DNA of 64,000 nt from Agapanthus africanus. Lineage: Eukaryota; Streptophyta; Magnoliopsida; Asparagales; Amaryllidaceae. Shown here piece by piece: positions 23,085 through 34,896 of the stretch (positions within the stretch are counted from its first letter, which is position 1; each line of letters starts with the position of its first letter). Both the position numbers and the translations under genes were made by a program. The notes below the pieces were generated by a model, which worked only from the letters and a program-made list of their open reading frames with translations, had not been told where the DNA came from and did no database searches. The stretch is from contig CM057338.1 in NCBI GenBank assembly GCA_030015575.1, positions 631,214,189 through 631,278,188 of the forward strand, in the 5' to 3' direction.

Positions 23085-25294
23085 TGTAGGGTTCCTAGAC
23101 ACACTAATGAGGTCTCACAAGGCATCAACCATGCCAAATTCAAAAATTTCTGGTGCCGAGAAACCCTAATGCGATCGTTGACTAGAGATTAGGCGAAACT
23201 TGCAACTAGTTAACAACTTAACTAAGAGTGAACGGAATATACAACCTTTGTAGATCCGGTCCTCCACCTCCATAGCTCCGTGATGATGTCCCCTCGCTGC
23301 GATCATCGGATCCCGGGCTCTAGCGTCGGCTTCATCGGAGAAATGGGCGGGCAAGGTCGTCGACTTCGATGCCGAAGATGATCTACGTCGAGGCAACTCA
23401 AGATCAAGCTCCAACTTCACCAAGTCATGAAACTTGTGAAGAAAACACCCTATACTACTTGGCAAGTGGTAGAGGATGAAGAAATAGGAAGTGGGTTCAC
23501 TTTAGAATTGGATTTCTCACTCTTTTTCTCAAATCACCATTGAAGCTAGCAAGCTTTTTTCTTCTTGAAGAAGAAGAAGAAGATAATATGATAAGAATAA
23601 TAATATCAATTGATAAATCAAGTGAAGTTATCATAATGCAACCATGGTTGAGTGTAGAGAATAAACTATGGTTAAATTGAATGGTTAGGGTTAAGGAAAG
23701 AAACAAAATGGTCAAAGCTATTTCAAAGCTTCAAGAAGCTTCAAGATAAATCCAAAGAAAGCCACCATTTCATTTCTTGCCTTAAAGAATAAATAAATAA
23801 ATGAATAAGTAAATAAAGCAAATGATATGAAACCCTAACCATTTACTAAATATGGTTCAATTCAAACATACACCCAAGTTTGCATGTATCATCAAACATG
23901 ATACAAACTAGTGCACAAAATTATATCAAATATACAATGTGCACATCAAGTGAGAAAATCCATCTTAAGTGAACAAATACTAGTTAATGTAAAGTAATAT
24001 ATCAAATATATAATTATACATTAAATCATTAAATCAACAGTTGATTTAATGATCCGGTCATATCGCATATAACCGACTAATACAAAGTGTATCAATGTAT
24101 CGAATCAACACTTGATTCGGTAACCCGGCTATATCATATATAACCGTCCAATGATACAAATTGCGAGAATAGAATACAGTATCACATACTGGTATTATTC
24201 TCGGTCCCGCACATATCTCATATACGCTCCTATTTCGTTTCGCTTGAGCCAGGAAACCTCTGTGTAGGACTCTAAAGACTCGTCAATACGCCGACAGCAG
24301 GTGATGATCATATCAAACACCCACAAGCCGCAAGCGGTCTGCTAAACGTAACGGCCACCCGGGTATTGAGCGATCAGAAGATCGACGAGCAAGCCCGCTC
24401 ATACTCCTGTGAATCCAACCAGTAACACTTACCGTACAGTCCGGTCTGTTCGTCTGATATGTCGCATATCTCGCCTAGGGGTGGTAAATGTCATACCCTA
24501 ATAGCTCGATAAGTCGTGTCGATATGAGGTCTATAACAGTTCGAGAAACTACTGGTAACACTTACCAGTAAATCTCTGCAACCATGGCCAGGGATTTCCG
24601 GTTATAGCCAATCGAACACAGTGCAACATCAACTCCCTATACCGGGAGAGACGAATCCCCTCCTATCGCTCATTGCCTCCATGTGATTCGGGACTGTACC
24701 CAAAAACCACCATTTTGCACGCCCTCTTGGACGTGGTAAGGTGGAAATCAAAGCACAGTGGGAATCACACAAGACTCTATGACGATCTCGGGTCTACAGA
24801 CTAACCTGTACCAGTGTCACCAGAGAACTGCCATCTGACGTAAGGTATAATACCATATGGGAGTTCTCGGCGAGTCCGTCCAGTGTACCCAGTCTCCACT
24901 GAGCACCCGTATATCATCTCTGATGTCAAACACCAATGGATATGGGATCATCCATCGCCCATCTATATGGGTCGAGAAGATATACACTAGTCTACTCTGG
25001 TATATCGATGCCCCGTCTCGATACACCCACGACTAGGGACCTTGAAGGATGTACTTATGGACTAATGTCCCCACTAGTATGATCCGCATCATAGTCCAGG
25101 TACTCATGTACACATCCTAAGGGCTTTACCAACATGTAACAGAGAGACAATCAGTATACACGTTAAGGTAAAGAGCAACCAGATAGCATACTATCATGTC
25201 GAGCAAGAAAGTCCTCCCTATATATGTCCCTGCATCCACTACAATATACATCCCATGTACAGTAATGGCCTCTAGGGCATACATATAACTAACA
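23085..25294 (-). repeat. C1 5' LTR
   Basis: 2.21 kb, TGTAGGG to ACTAACA on the plus strand, homologous to the C2 LTRs in reverse. It contains GAA-rich simple sequence near 23564-23585. A two-copy segment of about 80 bases lies near 24030-24160. The core shared with A and B runs from about 24430 to 25040. Confidence 0.9.
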
Positions 25295-26194
25295 ATATTA
25301 TACTACATTAACAAATATTAGCTCACTTAAAGATTCTTTTTCTCACTTGGATAATACATTGATATATATGTGAAATATGTTAATTGTATTATTTTATTTT
25401 GTTACAATAAATATTGTATATGTGATATATAATATTGTAACATGTTATGGTTACAAATGCAACATGTTTTGTGGAGTTTAAATATGGTTAGGGTTTGGAT
25501 TAGGGTTAAACTTGGATGAAGCTTTCAAGAAGCTTCTTGAAACTTTGACTTTGACTTGTGATATTTTGTGTAGATATTTCTTAACCAAACCCAAACCCTT
25601 TACCATAGTTAATTCTCTACAAGGGTTAAGTCTTCATTCTTAACCCATGGTTGCATTTCTAACCTCAGACAAGTTTTCATTATTCATCACAAATAGATTT
25701 CTTCTTCTTCTTCCTCTTGAAAAAGCTTTCTAGCTTTTTGACATGTGATGATATTGAGTGAGAAATTGAAAACAAAAGAGAGCTAAATTCCTACTTCATC
25801 ATCCTCATCTATTCTAGCCACTTAGATTAGGATGTTTGCTTTGCAAATACTTGATTAGTGAAGCAAAAGCTTGCGTTTGAGTTTCTTCAAGGTAGATCAT
25901 CTTCGAAAAGGAAGACTTCTAGCAAGCATGGATCATTCGACTTGTGGAGCCTCTTTAGAGTCCGGGAGTTCATGGATCGCGGCGAAGGGACTACTATTCG
26001 TAGCTTATGAAGCGAAGGAACGGACTACAAAGGCTGTAATCCCGAACTCTTAGAAATAAAGTTGTTTACTTGCTATGTTTACCCTAAGTCTCTTGTTAAG
26101 ATCTTGGTTAGGGTTTGTTTAGCACCCCAAAAATTTTAAAGTAGCATGATTGATGCTTTCCAAAACCTTGCTAAGGAGCTATACTAACCCTACA
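25295..26194 (+). repeat. E: diverged C-type LTR, 3' part, plus orientation
   Basis: Aligns loosely with the last 900 bases of the C2 LTRs and ends in the same ACTAACCCTACA. Its first part is absent here; C1 ends at its left margin, so the rest probably lies beyond C1, left of the window. Immediately right comes minus-strand RNase H sequence of D instead of a primer site. E is therefore best read as a solo or truncated LTR inserted into D. It is the most diverged LTR in the window. Confidence 0.65.
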
Positions 26195-26738
26195 GTAGGA
26201 ACCTAGTTCATCATATGAACTTTTTCAACCAGACAACCTCTTTGGCAGCATCGTGGGTAGCGATGTAATTAGCCTCTATCAACGAGTCTGCTACGATATA
26301 TAGCTTGGAACCCTTCCAACATACCGTCCCTCTACTGAGGGTGAAGACAAAACTTGAGACTGACTTTCTGTCGTCATTATCACTCTGGAAGCTTGAATCG
26401 GTAAAGGACTCCATCTGGAGTTCACCGTTACTATACACCAAGAACATCTCTTTAGTCCTTCTCAAGCACTTAAGAATGTTCTTCAGTTGTCCAGTAGTTT
26501 TCCCAAAGATCTTTTCGATACTTATTCACAACACCTAGTGAGTAAGCTACAACTGGTCTGGTACATAACATCGCATACATGATTGACCCGTCTGCCAAAG
26601 CATAGGGTAACCCTTGTATGCCAGCCCTCTCCAAATCAGTCTCGAGAGACATCTCTTTGGAGAGAGTGATTCCTAAACAAGCGGGTACATTACCATACTT
26701 AGAATCATCCATACTAAACCCCTTTAGCATGTGTCTAT
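26195..26738 (-). pseudogene. D RNase H and RT C-terminal remnant
   Basis: Minus-strand similarity to the A1 RT/RNase H junction: the RRTKEMFLVY, SFQSDNDD and EANYIATHDAAKE stretches, and an MYAMLCTRP region before them. The last part of RNase H is missing where E begins. C2 interrupts the RT on the other side. Decayed, with several breaks. Confidence 0.8.
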
Positions 26739-28940
26739 TGTTAGTTATATGTATGCCCTATAGGTCATTACTATACATAGGATGTATATTGTAGTGGATG
26801 CTTGGACATATATAGGGATGACTTTCTTGCTCGATATGATAGTATGCTATCTGGTTACTCTTTACCTTAACGTGTACACTGATTGTCTCTCAGTTACATG
26901 TTGTGCCTTTAGGATTTGTACTTGACTACCTGGACTATGATGCTGATCATACTAGTAGGGACATGGTATTCCATAAGTACATCCTTCAAAGTCCCTAGTC
27001 GTGGGTGTATCGAGACGGGGCATCGATATACCAGAGTAGACTAGCGTGTAGCTTCTCGACCCATATAGATGGGCGATGGATGATCCCATATCCATTGGTG
27101 TTTGACATCAGAGATGATATACGGGTGCTCAATGGAGACTGGGTATACAGGATGGACTCGCCGAGAACTCCCAGATGGTATTATACCTTACGTCAGATGG
27201 CAGTTCTCTGGTGACACTGTTGCAGGTTAGTCTGTAGACCCGAGATCGTCATAGAGTCTTGTGTGATTCCCACTGTGCTTTGATTTCCATCATACCACGT
27301 CTAAGAGGGCGTGCAAAAAGGTGGCTTTTGGGTACAGTCCCGAATCACATGGAGGCAATGAGCGATAGGAGGGGTTTCGTCTCTCCCGGTATAGGGAGTT
27401 GATGTTGCGCTGTGTTCGATTGGCTATAACAGGAAGTCCTTGGCCAAGGATTCTTTAGGGATTTACTGGTAAGTGTTACAAGTAGTTTCTCGACCCGTTA
27501 TGAGCCTCATATAAACACGACTTATCGAGTTATTGGGGTCTGACGTTTACCACCCCTAGACGAGATATGCGACATATCAGACGAACAGACCGGACTGTAC
27601 GGTAAGTGTTACTGGTTGGATTCACAGGAGTGTGAGCGGGCTTGCTCGTTGATCTTATGATCGCTCAATACCCGGGTGGCCGTTACGTTTAGCAGACCGC
27701 TTGCGGCTTGTGGGTGTTTGATATGATCATCACCTACTACCGGCGTATTGACGAGTCTTTAGAGTCCTACACAGAGGTTTCCTTGCTCAAGCGAAGTGAA
27801 ATAGGAGCGCATATGAGATATGTGCGGGACCGAGAATAATACCAGTATGTGATACTGAATTCTATTCTCGCGATTTGTATCATCGGTCGGTTATATGTGA
27901 TATAGCCGGGTTACCGAATCAAGTGTTGATTCGATATATTGATACACTTTATATTAGTCGGTTATATGCGATATGACCGGATCGTTAAATCAAGTATTGA
28001 TTTAATGATTTAATGTATAATTATATATTTGATATATAACTTTACATTAACTAGTATTGGTTCACTTAATATTGATTTTCTCACTTGATGTGCACAAGTT
28101 GTATATGTGATATATTTTTTGTGCACTAGATTGTATCATGTTTGATGATACATGCAAACTTGGGTGTGTGTATGACTTACACCATGTTTAGTTAATGGTT
28201 TAGGGTTTTTTTTATTTTTGTGAAATAAAATGGTGGCTTTCATTGTCTTTACTTGAAGCTTCATGAAGCTTTCAAGCATCTTTGACAAAGTCCACCATTT
28301 TGTTTTGCATGACACTTTTACTAACCTAACCATTAACTTAAACTAGGGTTTAGTCTCTACAAAGGTTAAACTCACCCATGGTTGCAATATGATAGACTTC
28401 ACTTGAATTTTCTTTAGAGATAATTCATTTTTTCTTTTCTTCTTCTTCTTCTTCTTCATGAAGTGAAGAAAGCTTGCTAGAAAATTTCAAGTGTTGAAAT
28501 CAAGTGAGAAATCCAAATCCAAAGTGAACCCACTTTCTATTTCTTCAATCTTTACCACTTGCCATGTTGTATAGGGTGTTTTCTTTATAAGGTTCATGAC
28601 CAAGTGAAGATGGAGCTTGAGTTTGAGTCGCCTCGACGTTGATCATCTTCGGCACCGAAGTCAATGACCTAGCCCGATTATTTCTCCGATGAAACCATCA
28701 CTAGAGTCCAGGATTCCGATGATCGCAGTGGAGGGACGTCAACACGGAGCTAAAGTAGTGGAGGACCGGATCTACAAAGGTTGTAATCCCTTTCACTTGT
28801 TAGTAAAGTTGTTTGCTAGCTTATAGTTTCGCCTATCCTCTAGTTAACGATCTATATTAGGGTTTCTCAGCACCTAAATTTTTGAATTTGGTATGGTTGA
28901 TGCCTTGTGGAACCTCTTGAGTATGCCTACTAACCCTACA
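26739..28940 (+). repeat. C2 5' LTR
   Basis: 2.20 kb, TGTTAGTTATATG to ACCCTACA. It includes the shared hairpin at 27008-27028, and CTT microsatellite sequence near 28437-28456. It is followed directly by the primer site. Confidence 0.92.
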
Positions 28941-28941
28941 G

Positions 28942-28953
28942 TGGTATCAGAGC
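28942..28953 (+). promoter_or_regulatory. C2 primer-binding site
   Basis: TGGTATCAGAGC, complementary to the 3' end of initiator tRNA-Met, one base after the LTR. Confidence 0.9.
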
Positions 28954-29140
28954 CTAGCTAGAGTTTTAGGTGATGTGTAGACGAAGTTAGAAGTCCGATC
29001 GAACCCGAAACCCTAATCGATTACCCGTCTCTGTACATTTTCTGAAATTGTGGATTTTTGTGAATTAAAAATTGTCAAAAAATTCAGCAGGGTTTTATAG
29101 GAGTTACTGTGAAGCACGTGATCTCAAATCGACCTTTGCG

Positions 29141-29185
29141 CCGCGGAACCGCGGCCCCACCCTGGCTTGGGCGGCGGTTTCGCGG
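29141..29185 (+). promoter_or_regulatory. GC-rich hairpin near the C2 primer site
   Basis: Arms CCGCGGAACC (29141-29150) and GGTTTCGCGG (29176-29185), one non-canonical position. The position relative to the primer site matches the hairpins of C1, B, A1 and A2. Confidence 0.55.
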
Positions 29186-31440
29186 CCAAATTGATGAATA
29201 TTGCCACGTAGTTTGCACAGTAATCTCTATTTTTAAGTGCTGTATTTTCTGGGAATTTTTAACTTCCACTCAAGAGTTGAGTTATCTGGGGTGTATTGGG
29301 GACTCAATGTTTTGATCGGATTGTTTAACTTTGTTTTTGTTTTTCCGGGTAATTTTTAGAACATGTTAAAAAGTTCGACCGGATATAACTACCCACTTTT
29401 CCCCTGCCGGGAAATTTCCAAGTGTTGGATTTTTCCGTAGTTTAAGAACGTTCTAAGTAGTGCAAGTAACGCGATGGACCCTCTAGAAGACAACAAACCT
29501 TAACTCGATTATGTGACCGTCTTGAACTGCCCTTTGAACCTTAGGGTTTGGGGCAGTACGGCGTGCCACATGTGAGGCGTTGGCTTGACCCTTCTACGGC
29601 TGGACCGTCAGTACTGTGGCATGAAGTGGATGTTTTTAAACTTATTTCAAGTGTTGAGCTGTTTCGGGAAAACTTGGGTGTTTGATTGTTCGATCGGAAA
29701 GTTTAACATTTTCTATTTATCTGGAATGTGATATAATATTTGGAATCCACAAATAGTTATGAGATAACTGTTTTGAATATTATAAATCTAGCAGTTTAGT
29801 CTCACTTGATCGGTTGCCACGGAATTTTGATGTGATCAAAAGTCCGTCGCAATCATGTAGCGTACGCGGATACTCGCTGGGTAAACTTAATAGACAGCCA
29901 TGCCCCATAGCCCCGACCAAGTGACTGTAGGAGAACCCCATCACCAAAAGCATCCGTTCGGGTGCTCGCGGCAACGGTGTTCCGCCTTAGTGCACTTTGT
30001 CGACGGCATCCGGGGGTGCGGCCATCTACTAAAGTTTGCGACGAGCATTCGATCAGTTTATCGGGAATCTTGTTGAATTGCCCGACTAGATATTGAAAAG
30101 TGTTTTCGATATAGAGACTAAAATGCGGGGTTTATAATTGTTAGGCATGCGATGTCTAAGGAATTCATTTGATTAAGCATGCGATGTCTAAGGAGGTTGC
30201 GGATTCCAACTGTTGTAGTTTTACACTTTCTTTTCTGCGACCGTAAGTGTAATATGTGATATCGCCGGTTTCGTTGCTATATGTCAACGACAATTGGGAA
30301 GCGCATATTTACTTACGTTGATGACATGTGATGTTATGTGTTGCTGGATATGTTATATTGGATCGTCGTGTTGGAATAGTCGGGGGGTTTTTATGTGAGA
30401 TGAGTGTTTTTCATGTTCATTCATGTAAAAACTTGTATGTAATATTCTTTTATTGGGGCACTTCCAGGTTGCGGAAGATGTCACCATTGTATATTATTTA
30501 CTTTTCCGCATTAGGATAAACCCAAGGAGGGGAGCACAAGTAACCGGGTTCTAGGGTCCAGTGGAAGACCATTTCGAGAAGTCGAGGCCGGGTCTCCTAA
30601 CCCTAGAATTTGTAGGGTTGCTTGCCACTCTTGTAGGGGTCTAGGGGTATGGGTTTGGCTATTCATCACGACGGTGGAATCCGTGTTTTATACTGGCTCG
30701 TATTGAAAACACGGACGTCCTAGTATATCCAATATTTCATATATTTCTTCTGCTGCGTTATCTGTGATGTGATCATGTGGTTTGTTCAGACAGATATTGT
30801 ATATAGTATATATGATATATTATATAGACGTTGCTTATGTTTTACACCCGCGCTAGCCCTGCCACGCTCTGCCGTTAATTACCTAACCTGACGGTGCAGA
30901 CGGGACATCGAGGCGAATGCGGATGGCATAAGCGTACGTTATATTTATCTGTGATGTTTAGGTGGACTTAAATGATGGGACTTCATTAATGTGATTAATC
31001 AAAGAAAAGAAACCTAAGATGTTGTGGAATCGAATTTTCAAAAACAGGTAGCTACAGTTCTTGCTTTGCAACGCGGTGTTCCTTGTAGAACATCCTGCAC
31101 CTTATTCGATAAGGAAAGGGCCGAGATCCCTTCACCGGGAGTGACCCCTTTAGCAATAACTGGCAGATGCTATAACCATCGGTTTGTCTTTTGATTGCTT
31201 TTCTAGTTCATGCTTTGCATAGCGATATTTGTGAAATATCATGCACCTTATTCGATGAGGAAAGGGCCGACGATCCCTTCAACGGGAGTGACCCCTTTAG
31301 CAAAACTAGAAAAGCCTAAAAAACACTCCATTTAAAATCACTCGATTCTACAACGATATCAAGTTCATTACGCAAAGGGTTTTCTTAAAAACCTGTCGTA
31401 GCCCTCCGTCATTTCAGATAAGTACTACTTAGTATTCGTG

Positions 31441-31653
31441 CTGCGGTAGTTTGGTATTCGTCAAGACGTAGTGTGCGGTAGCTAACTAGTACTTATCTGC
31501 TTATGCATATGATGCAGATTGGATTAGGGTATTCGTACGACGTTGTTTGGCATCCGTCAAGGGTCATGCGGGTGGGTTTAATTCAATCAAGAAATGTATG
31601 GGTTGAACTTGACTAGTGGACTATGGGTTGTTTGGCATTCGTCAAGGTCATAG
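31441..31653 (+). promoter_or_regulatory. Triple conserved-loop hairpin module, C2 leader
   Basis: Hairpins at about 31441-31471 (ctgcg and cgtag, one G-T pair), 31539-31565 (weak, gac and gtc) and 31621-31653 (ctatg and catag). Loops contain TTTGGCATTCGTCAAGG or close variants. This is a more decayed version of the module in A, B and D, in the same order and spacing. Confidence 0.5.
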
Positions 31654-32090
31654 AATGCTAGGGGTAAAATATTATTGGGAATTTCAAGTGTTGAAATTTG
31701 CAATGAAATTGCATACCTTCTATGAGATAGTTGGATCCCGATACCCGCTGCGAGTAAGAGTTACTCCTGGAAGAGTTTTACACATTACAATTAGCCGATC
31801 AAGTAGGTGTCTGGAAAGGTGTTAGGGGGGTTACGCCTTTGGGAAAACGAGGTTTATTTTAATTAGGTCCGTGCGAAAGCACGGGGACCTCCCTCAAAGT
31901 ATTGACACTGGCCTGGCTGAAAGATTGGCGAACTTGTAGCGTTTAATTAATCCCGGCTAGTCTTTCCTTTTAGGGTTTGAAGGATGATTTGATAAAAACA
32001 GTGGGAGCCATCCTGATTAGATAAAATAATAACGAATCTGATCTTGCAAGAGCATACGCTGAATGTTTTCTTCTCTCTCTCTCCAGGTAG

Positions 32091-34840
32091 CGACCATATC
32101 ACGCCTTAATCAAAATAATAATACGGATATATTGACCGAACCCGCTTGTTATACTGAGCTGGGGAACGTTGGTCCCGCTCCAACTTATAATTGTTATAAG
32201 ACAGAGCAGGAAATTGGGGAATACCAGATTTCCCGTGCCGCCCAAACGAAGAAAGTGCATGCTGATGCATCATCTTCGGGTGTGTTCATTACATAGAACT
32301 GTTTCTTAATATTCTTTACGTCCTGGGTATGAGATACCGGATCAGGATCCCGCATATGTAATCTGTTACATGGGCTACAGATAGGTAGAGAGCTGAGAAC
32401 GGGTGATAAGTTTCATGAGACAGAAAACGGTGCAAGTGTTGCAGCCAAGTCTGTTGGTCACTGTCACCCTGTATTACCAGTACATTGATTCTGAACAAAT
32501 GCTATTAGATACCGAACGTGATATACAAAATCATATCAATCTCTTTATTTATTAAAGAAGGATATAATTTTGTATTGATTGGATAATGTTTTGAACATTT
32601 CCTATTTCAAAAGTTGATCGGTTCAGGCACGTTACCTAAAAGCATTGACGTTCTAAATCAAACTACAGTTCCTAGTATGCAGAACACACACAGGAGGAAA
32701 AGTTCAGAAATGAACGAATCCTTCTTGAGGTATTGTAGACTAGGTCATATCAATGCGACCCGACTAGCTGAAATTACATTTAGATGCATATTTAAATCTG
32801 TTTGAATTTACATCTTGTGAAACTTGCCGGTCATGTCACAAAGATAAGATGGCCATAGCTCTGTTTATTGGAAACAGAGAAAGAGTTGGTGAACTCTTAG
32901 GATTGATACATGCTGATGTATGAAGGTCCCCTGTCTATACATACCAAGACCGGTCCTTTGTACTTCATTACATTCTCTGATAATCTCTCAAGATTCAGAC
33001 ATATGTTCCTGTTGAAACACAAGTCCGAACCTTTTGAGATATTCACAGAATATAAGTTAGAAGTAGAGAACCAAAATACGAGTATAAGTATTATGTCCTA
33101 TGATGAGATCAAGGAGGAGAATACTTGAGCATAGAATTCCTGGACTATTCTAAAAGAGAATGAGATTCTCTCTCAGTGTTACTCCTCTGTATACACCACA
33201 GCACAACGGTGTATCGGGGCGGAGCAATCACACCCTATATGATATGGTGCGCTCTATGATGAGTACTGCTGAGTTACCTATTTCCTTTTAGGGGATATGC
33301 ACTTGAGAAGCTGCATACCTATTGAATTAGGTTCGAATCAGATCACTGCCTACCACTCCATATGAGATATGGTATGGGAAGAATCCATCTCTTAAGTGAA
33401 TTAAGATTTGGGATTGTCCAGCCTATGTCAAAAGCAAAATCCGGACAAGATCGAGGCAAGGTCAATTCTGTAGAACTGGAAAGGTTCCAGCTATACAAAA
33501 CTGCGGCTGATGATTTGACAGAACCAAACGATTCAATAGTCCCTGACGAACCTCAGCCTCTCCGCCGATCTCGTAGGGTCCTCACCCACCTGAGAGATAC
33601 TTCGGTTTCTCTATGACAGTGGGAGCGAGGATTGCATCATGAGATGATGACCCAACTAGTTTCGAACATGCCATCAAGAGTGGGGACACTGTAAGAATGG
33701 CTGGATGCTTAGCGATCTGAGATGGAATCCATGTACACCAACAAAGTATGGACTTTGGTTGCTATATCTGAAGGGTTAAATCCCCATCAGGAGAAAGTAT
33801 ATCTTGAGAAGATTACTTGGTGTAGATGGAAAAGTTGAGACTTTCAAAGCTAGACTTATTAAAGGTTTTCGTCATCAACCAGGCGTGGATAATGATGAAA
33901 CCCTTTCCAGTGGCTATGCTTAAGTCCATTCGGATCCTACTTGCCATTTCTACATACCATGACTACGATATCTGGTGGTTGGGTACCATGACTGCTTTTC
34001 TAAATAATGATTTAGAAGAGAACGTCTATAAGAAGACAGTGGGAGCAGCGGAAACGTGTACAAGATGCTTTATAGGATAAACCAGGCATCGCGGTGTTGG
34101 AACGTCTGTTTTGATATGGTAGTCAAAGATTTTAACTTCATCAAAATGGTAGATGAACCTTGTATATACAAAAAGGTAGTAGGGAGTATGGTGATGATCC
34201 TCGTAGAGTACGTGGATGGCATACTCTTGATAGGGAAAGAGTTTCCTATGCTACGCTCGGTCAATCTCCGCTTATCACAAGGATTCTCCATAAAGGATCA
34301 AAGTGATACCTCCTAAATCCTGAGTTTTGATCTATGAGATAGAAGTAATTGGATGTTAGGATTCTCACTAGTTGTAGTGAGATGGTATCAATCGATCCTG
34401 GGGAGAATCACTGGAAGGGTTCCAGGGTGATAAGGACGACTGAATGTCAGTCACAGGCATTGTCTTTACCCTCAGTAAAGGGACGGTATGTTGGAAGAGT
34501 TCCAAGCTAGATACCGTGGCATACTAGACGATAAAGGCTGGATACATCGCTACCAAAGAGGCAGTCTGGGTGTATATTAGTTTATGAGATGAATTTCGTT
34601 CCTCCCATTGTGTGACAATGGAGTTGTGGCTTATGCCTAGGAACGCCCGTCCCATCAGTGATCCAGACATATTCTTAGGCAGTATCACCTGATCGTGGAG
34701 ATGGTTGATCTCCAGGGGATCAAGGTTAGGAGAGAAGACTCAGAGGAAAACACGGCGGATCCACTCACAAAGGGCATTACCCAGAGAGAGACTTTTATGG
34801 GTTGGTTGAGTATGAGATACTACAACCACTGCTATCAGAT
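32091..34840 (+). pseudogene. C2 pol remnant (copia), Gag almost absent
   Basis: About 200 bases after the leader there is already protease-like sequence (aspartate-glycine region near 32320-32360). Integrase follows: the LGHINATRL zinc region near 32740, and the ITFSDNLSRF and KSEPFE stretch near 32960-33060. RT follows near 33720-34320, then RNase H to about 34840. Against the A1 layout, roughly 700-900 bases of Gag are missing. D has the same shortened junction. Many breaks; fossil. Confidence 0.8.
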
Positions 34841-34851
34841 GGCCCTAGTGC

Positions 34852-34860
34852 AAGTGGGAG
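34852..34860 (+). promoter_or_regulatory. C2 polypurine tract
   Basis: AAGTGGGAG two bases before the 3' LTR, the same tract as in A1, A2 and B. Confidence 0.85.
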
Positions 34861-34896
34861 ATTGTTAGTTATATGTATGCCCTAGAGGCCATTACT

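Larger units (their letters stand above)
1..25294 (-). mobile_element. C1: Ty1/copia (Angela-like) element, right half, interrupted by A1
   Basis: The visible parts of this minus-strand element are its long 5' leader (1-837 and 21494-23084) and its 5' LTR (23085-25294); the coding region and other LTR lie beyond the left edge. The two leader pieces join across A1 (838-21493), because the same sequence is uninterrupted in the D leader (about 54384-55157) and, in reverse complement, in the C2 leader (about 30200-31400). The right LTR runs from TGTAGGG to ACTAACA and matches the C2 LTRs in reverse orientation. It ends inside a more diverged LTR of the same kind (E). Its target duplication cannot be checked because the other end is not visible. 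Confidence 0.85.
28954..32090 (+). other. C2 5' leader
   Basis: About 3.1 kb of non-coding leader, the reverse complement of the C1 and D leaders. It holds the GC hairpin (29141-29185), the doubled module (31082-31155 and 31231-31303) and the triple hairpin (31441-31653). The reading frames within have no domains. Confidence 0.85.

Noticed and set aside
28437-28456. CTT microsatellite (also GAA at about 23564 and AG at about 9421) as separate features of interest
   Set aside because: Ordinary simple repeats within LTRs, with no further structure.
28942-28953. tRNA gene suspected from the initiator tRNA-like match
   Set aside because: Only 12 bases next to an LTR: a primer-binding site, as at the other LTR borders.
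34863-34896. A short independent repeat before G
   Set aside because: It is the first 34 bases of the C2 3' LTR, which continues after G at 46037.
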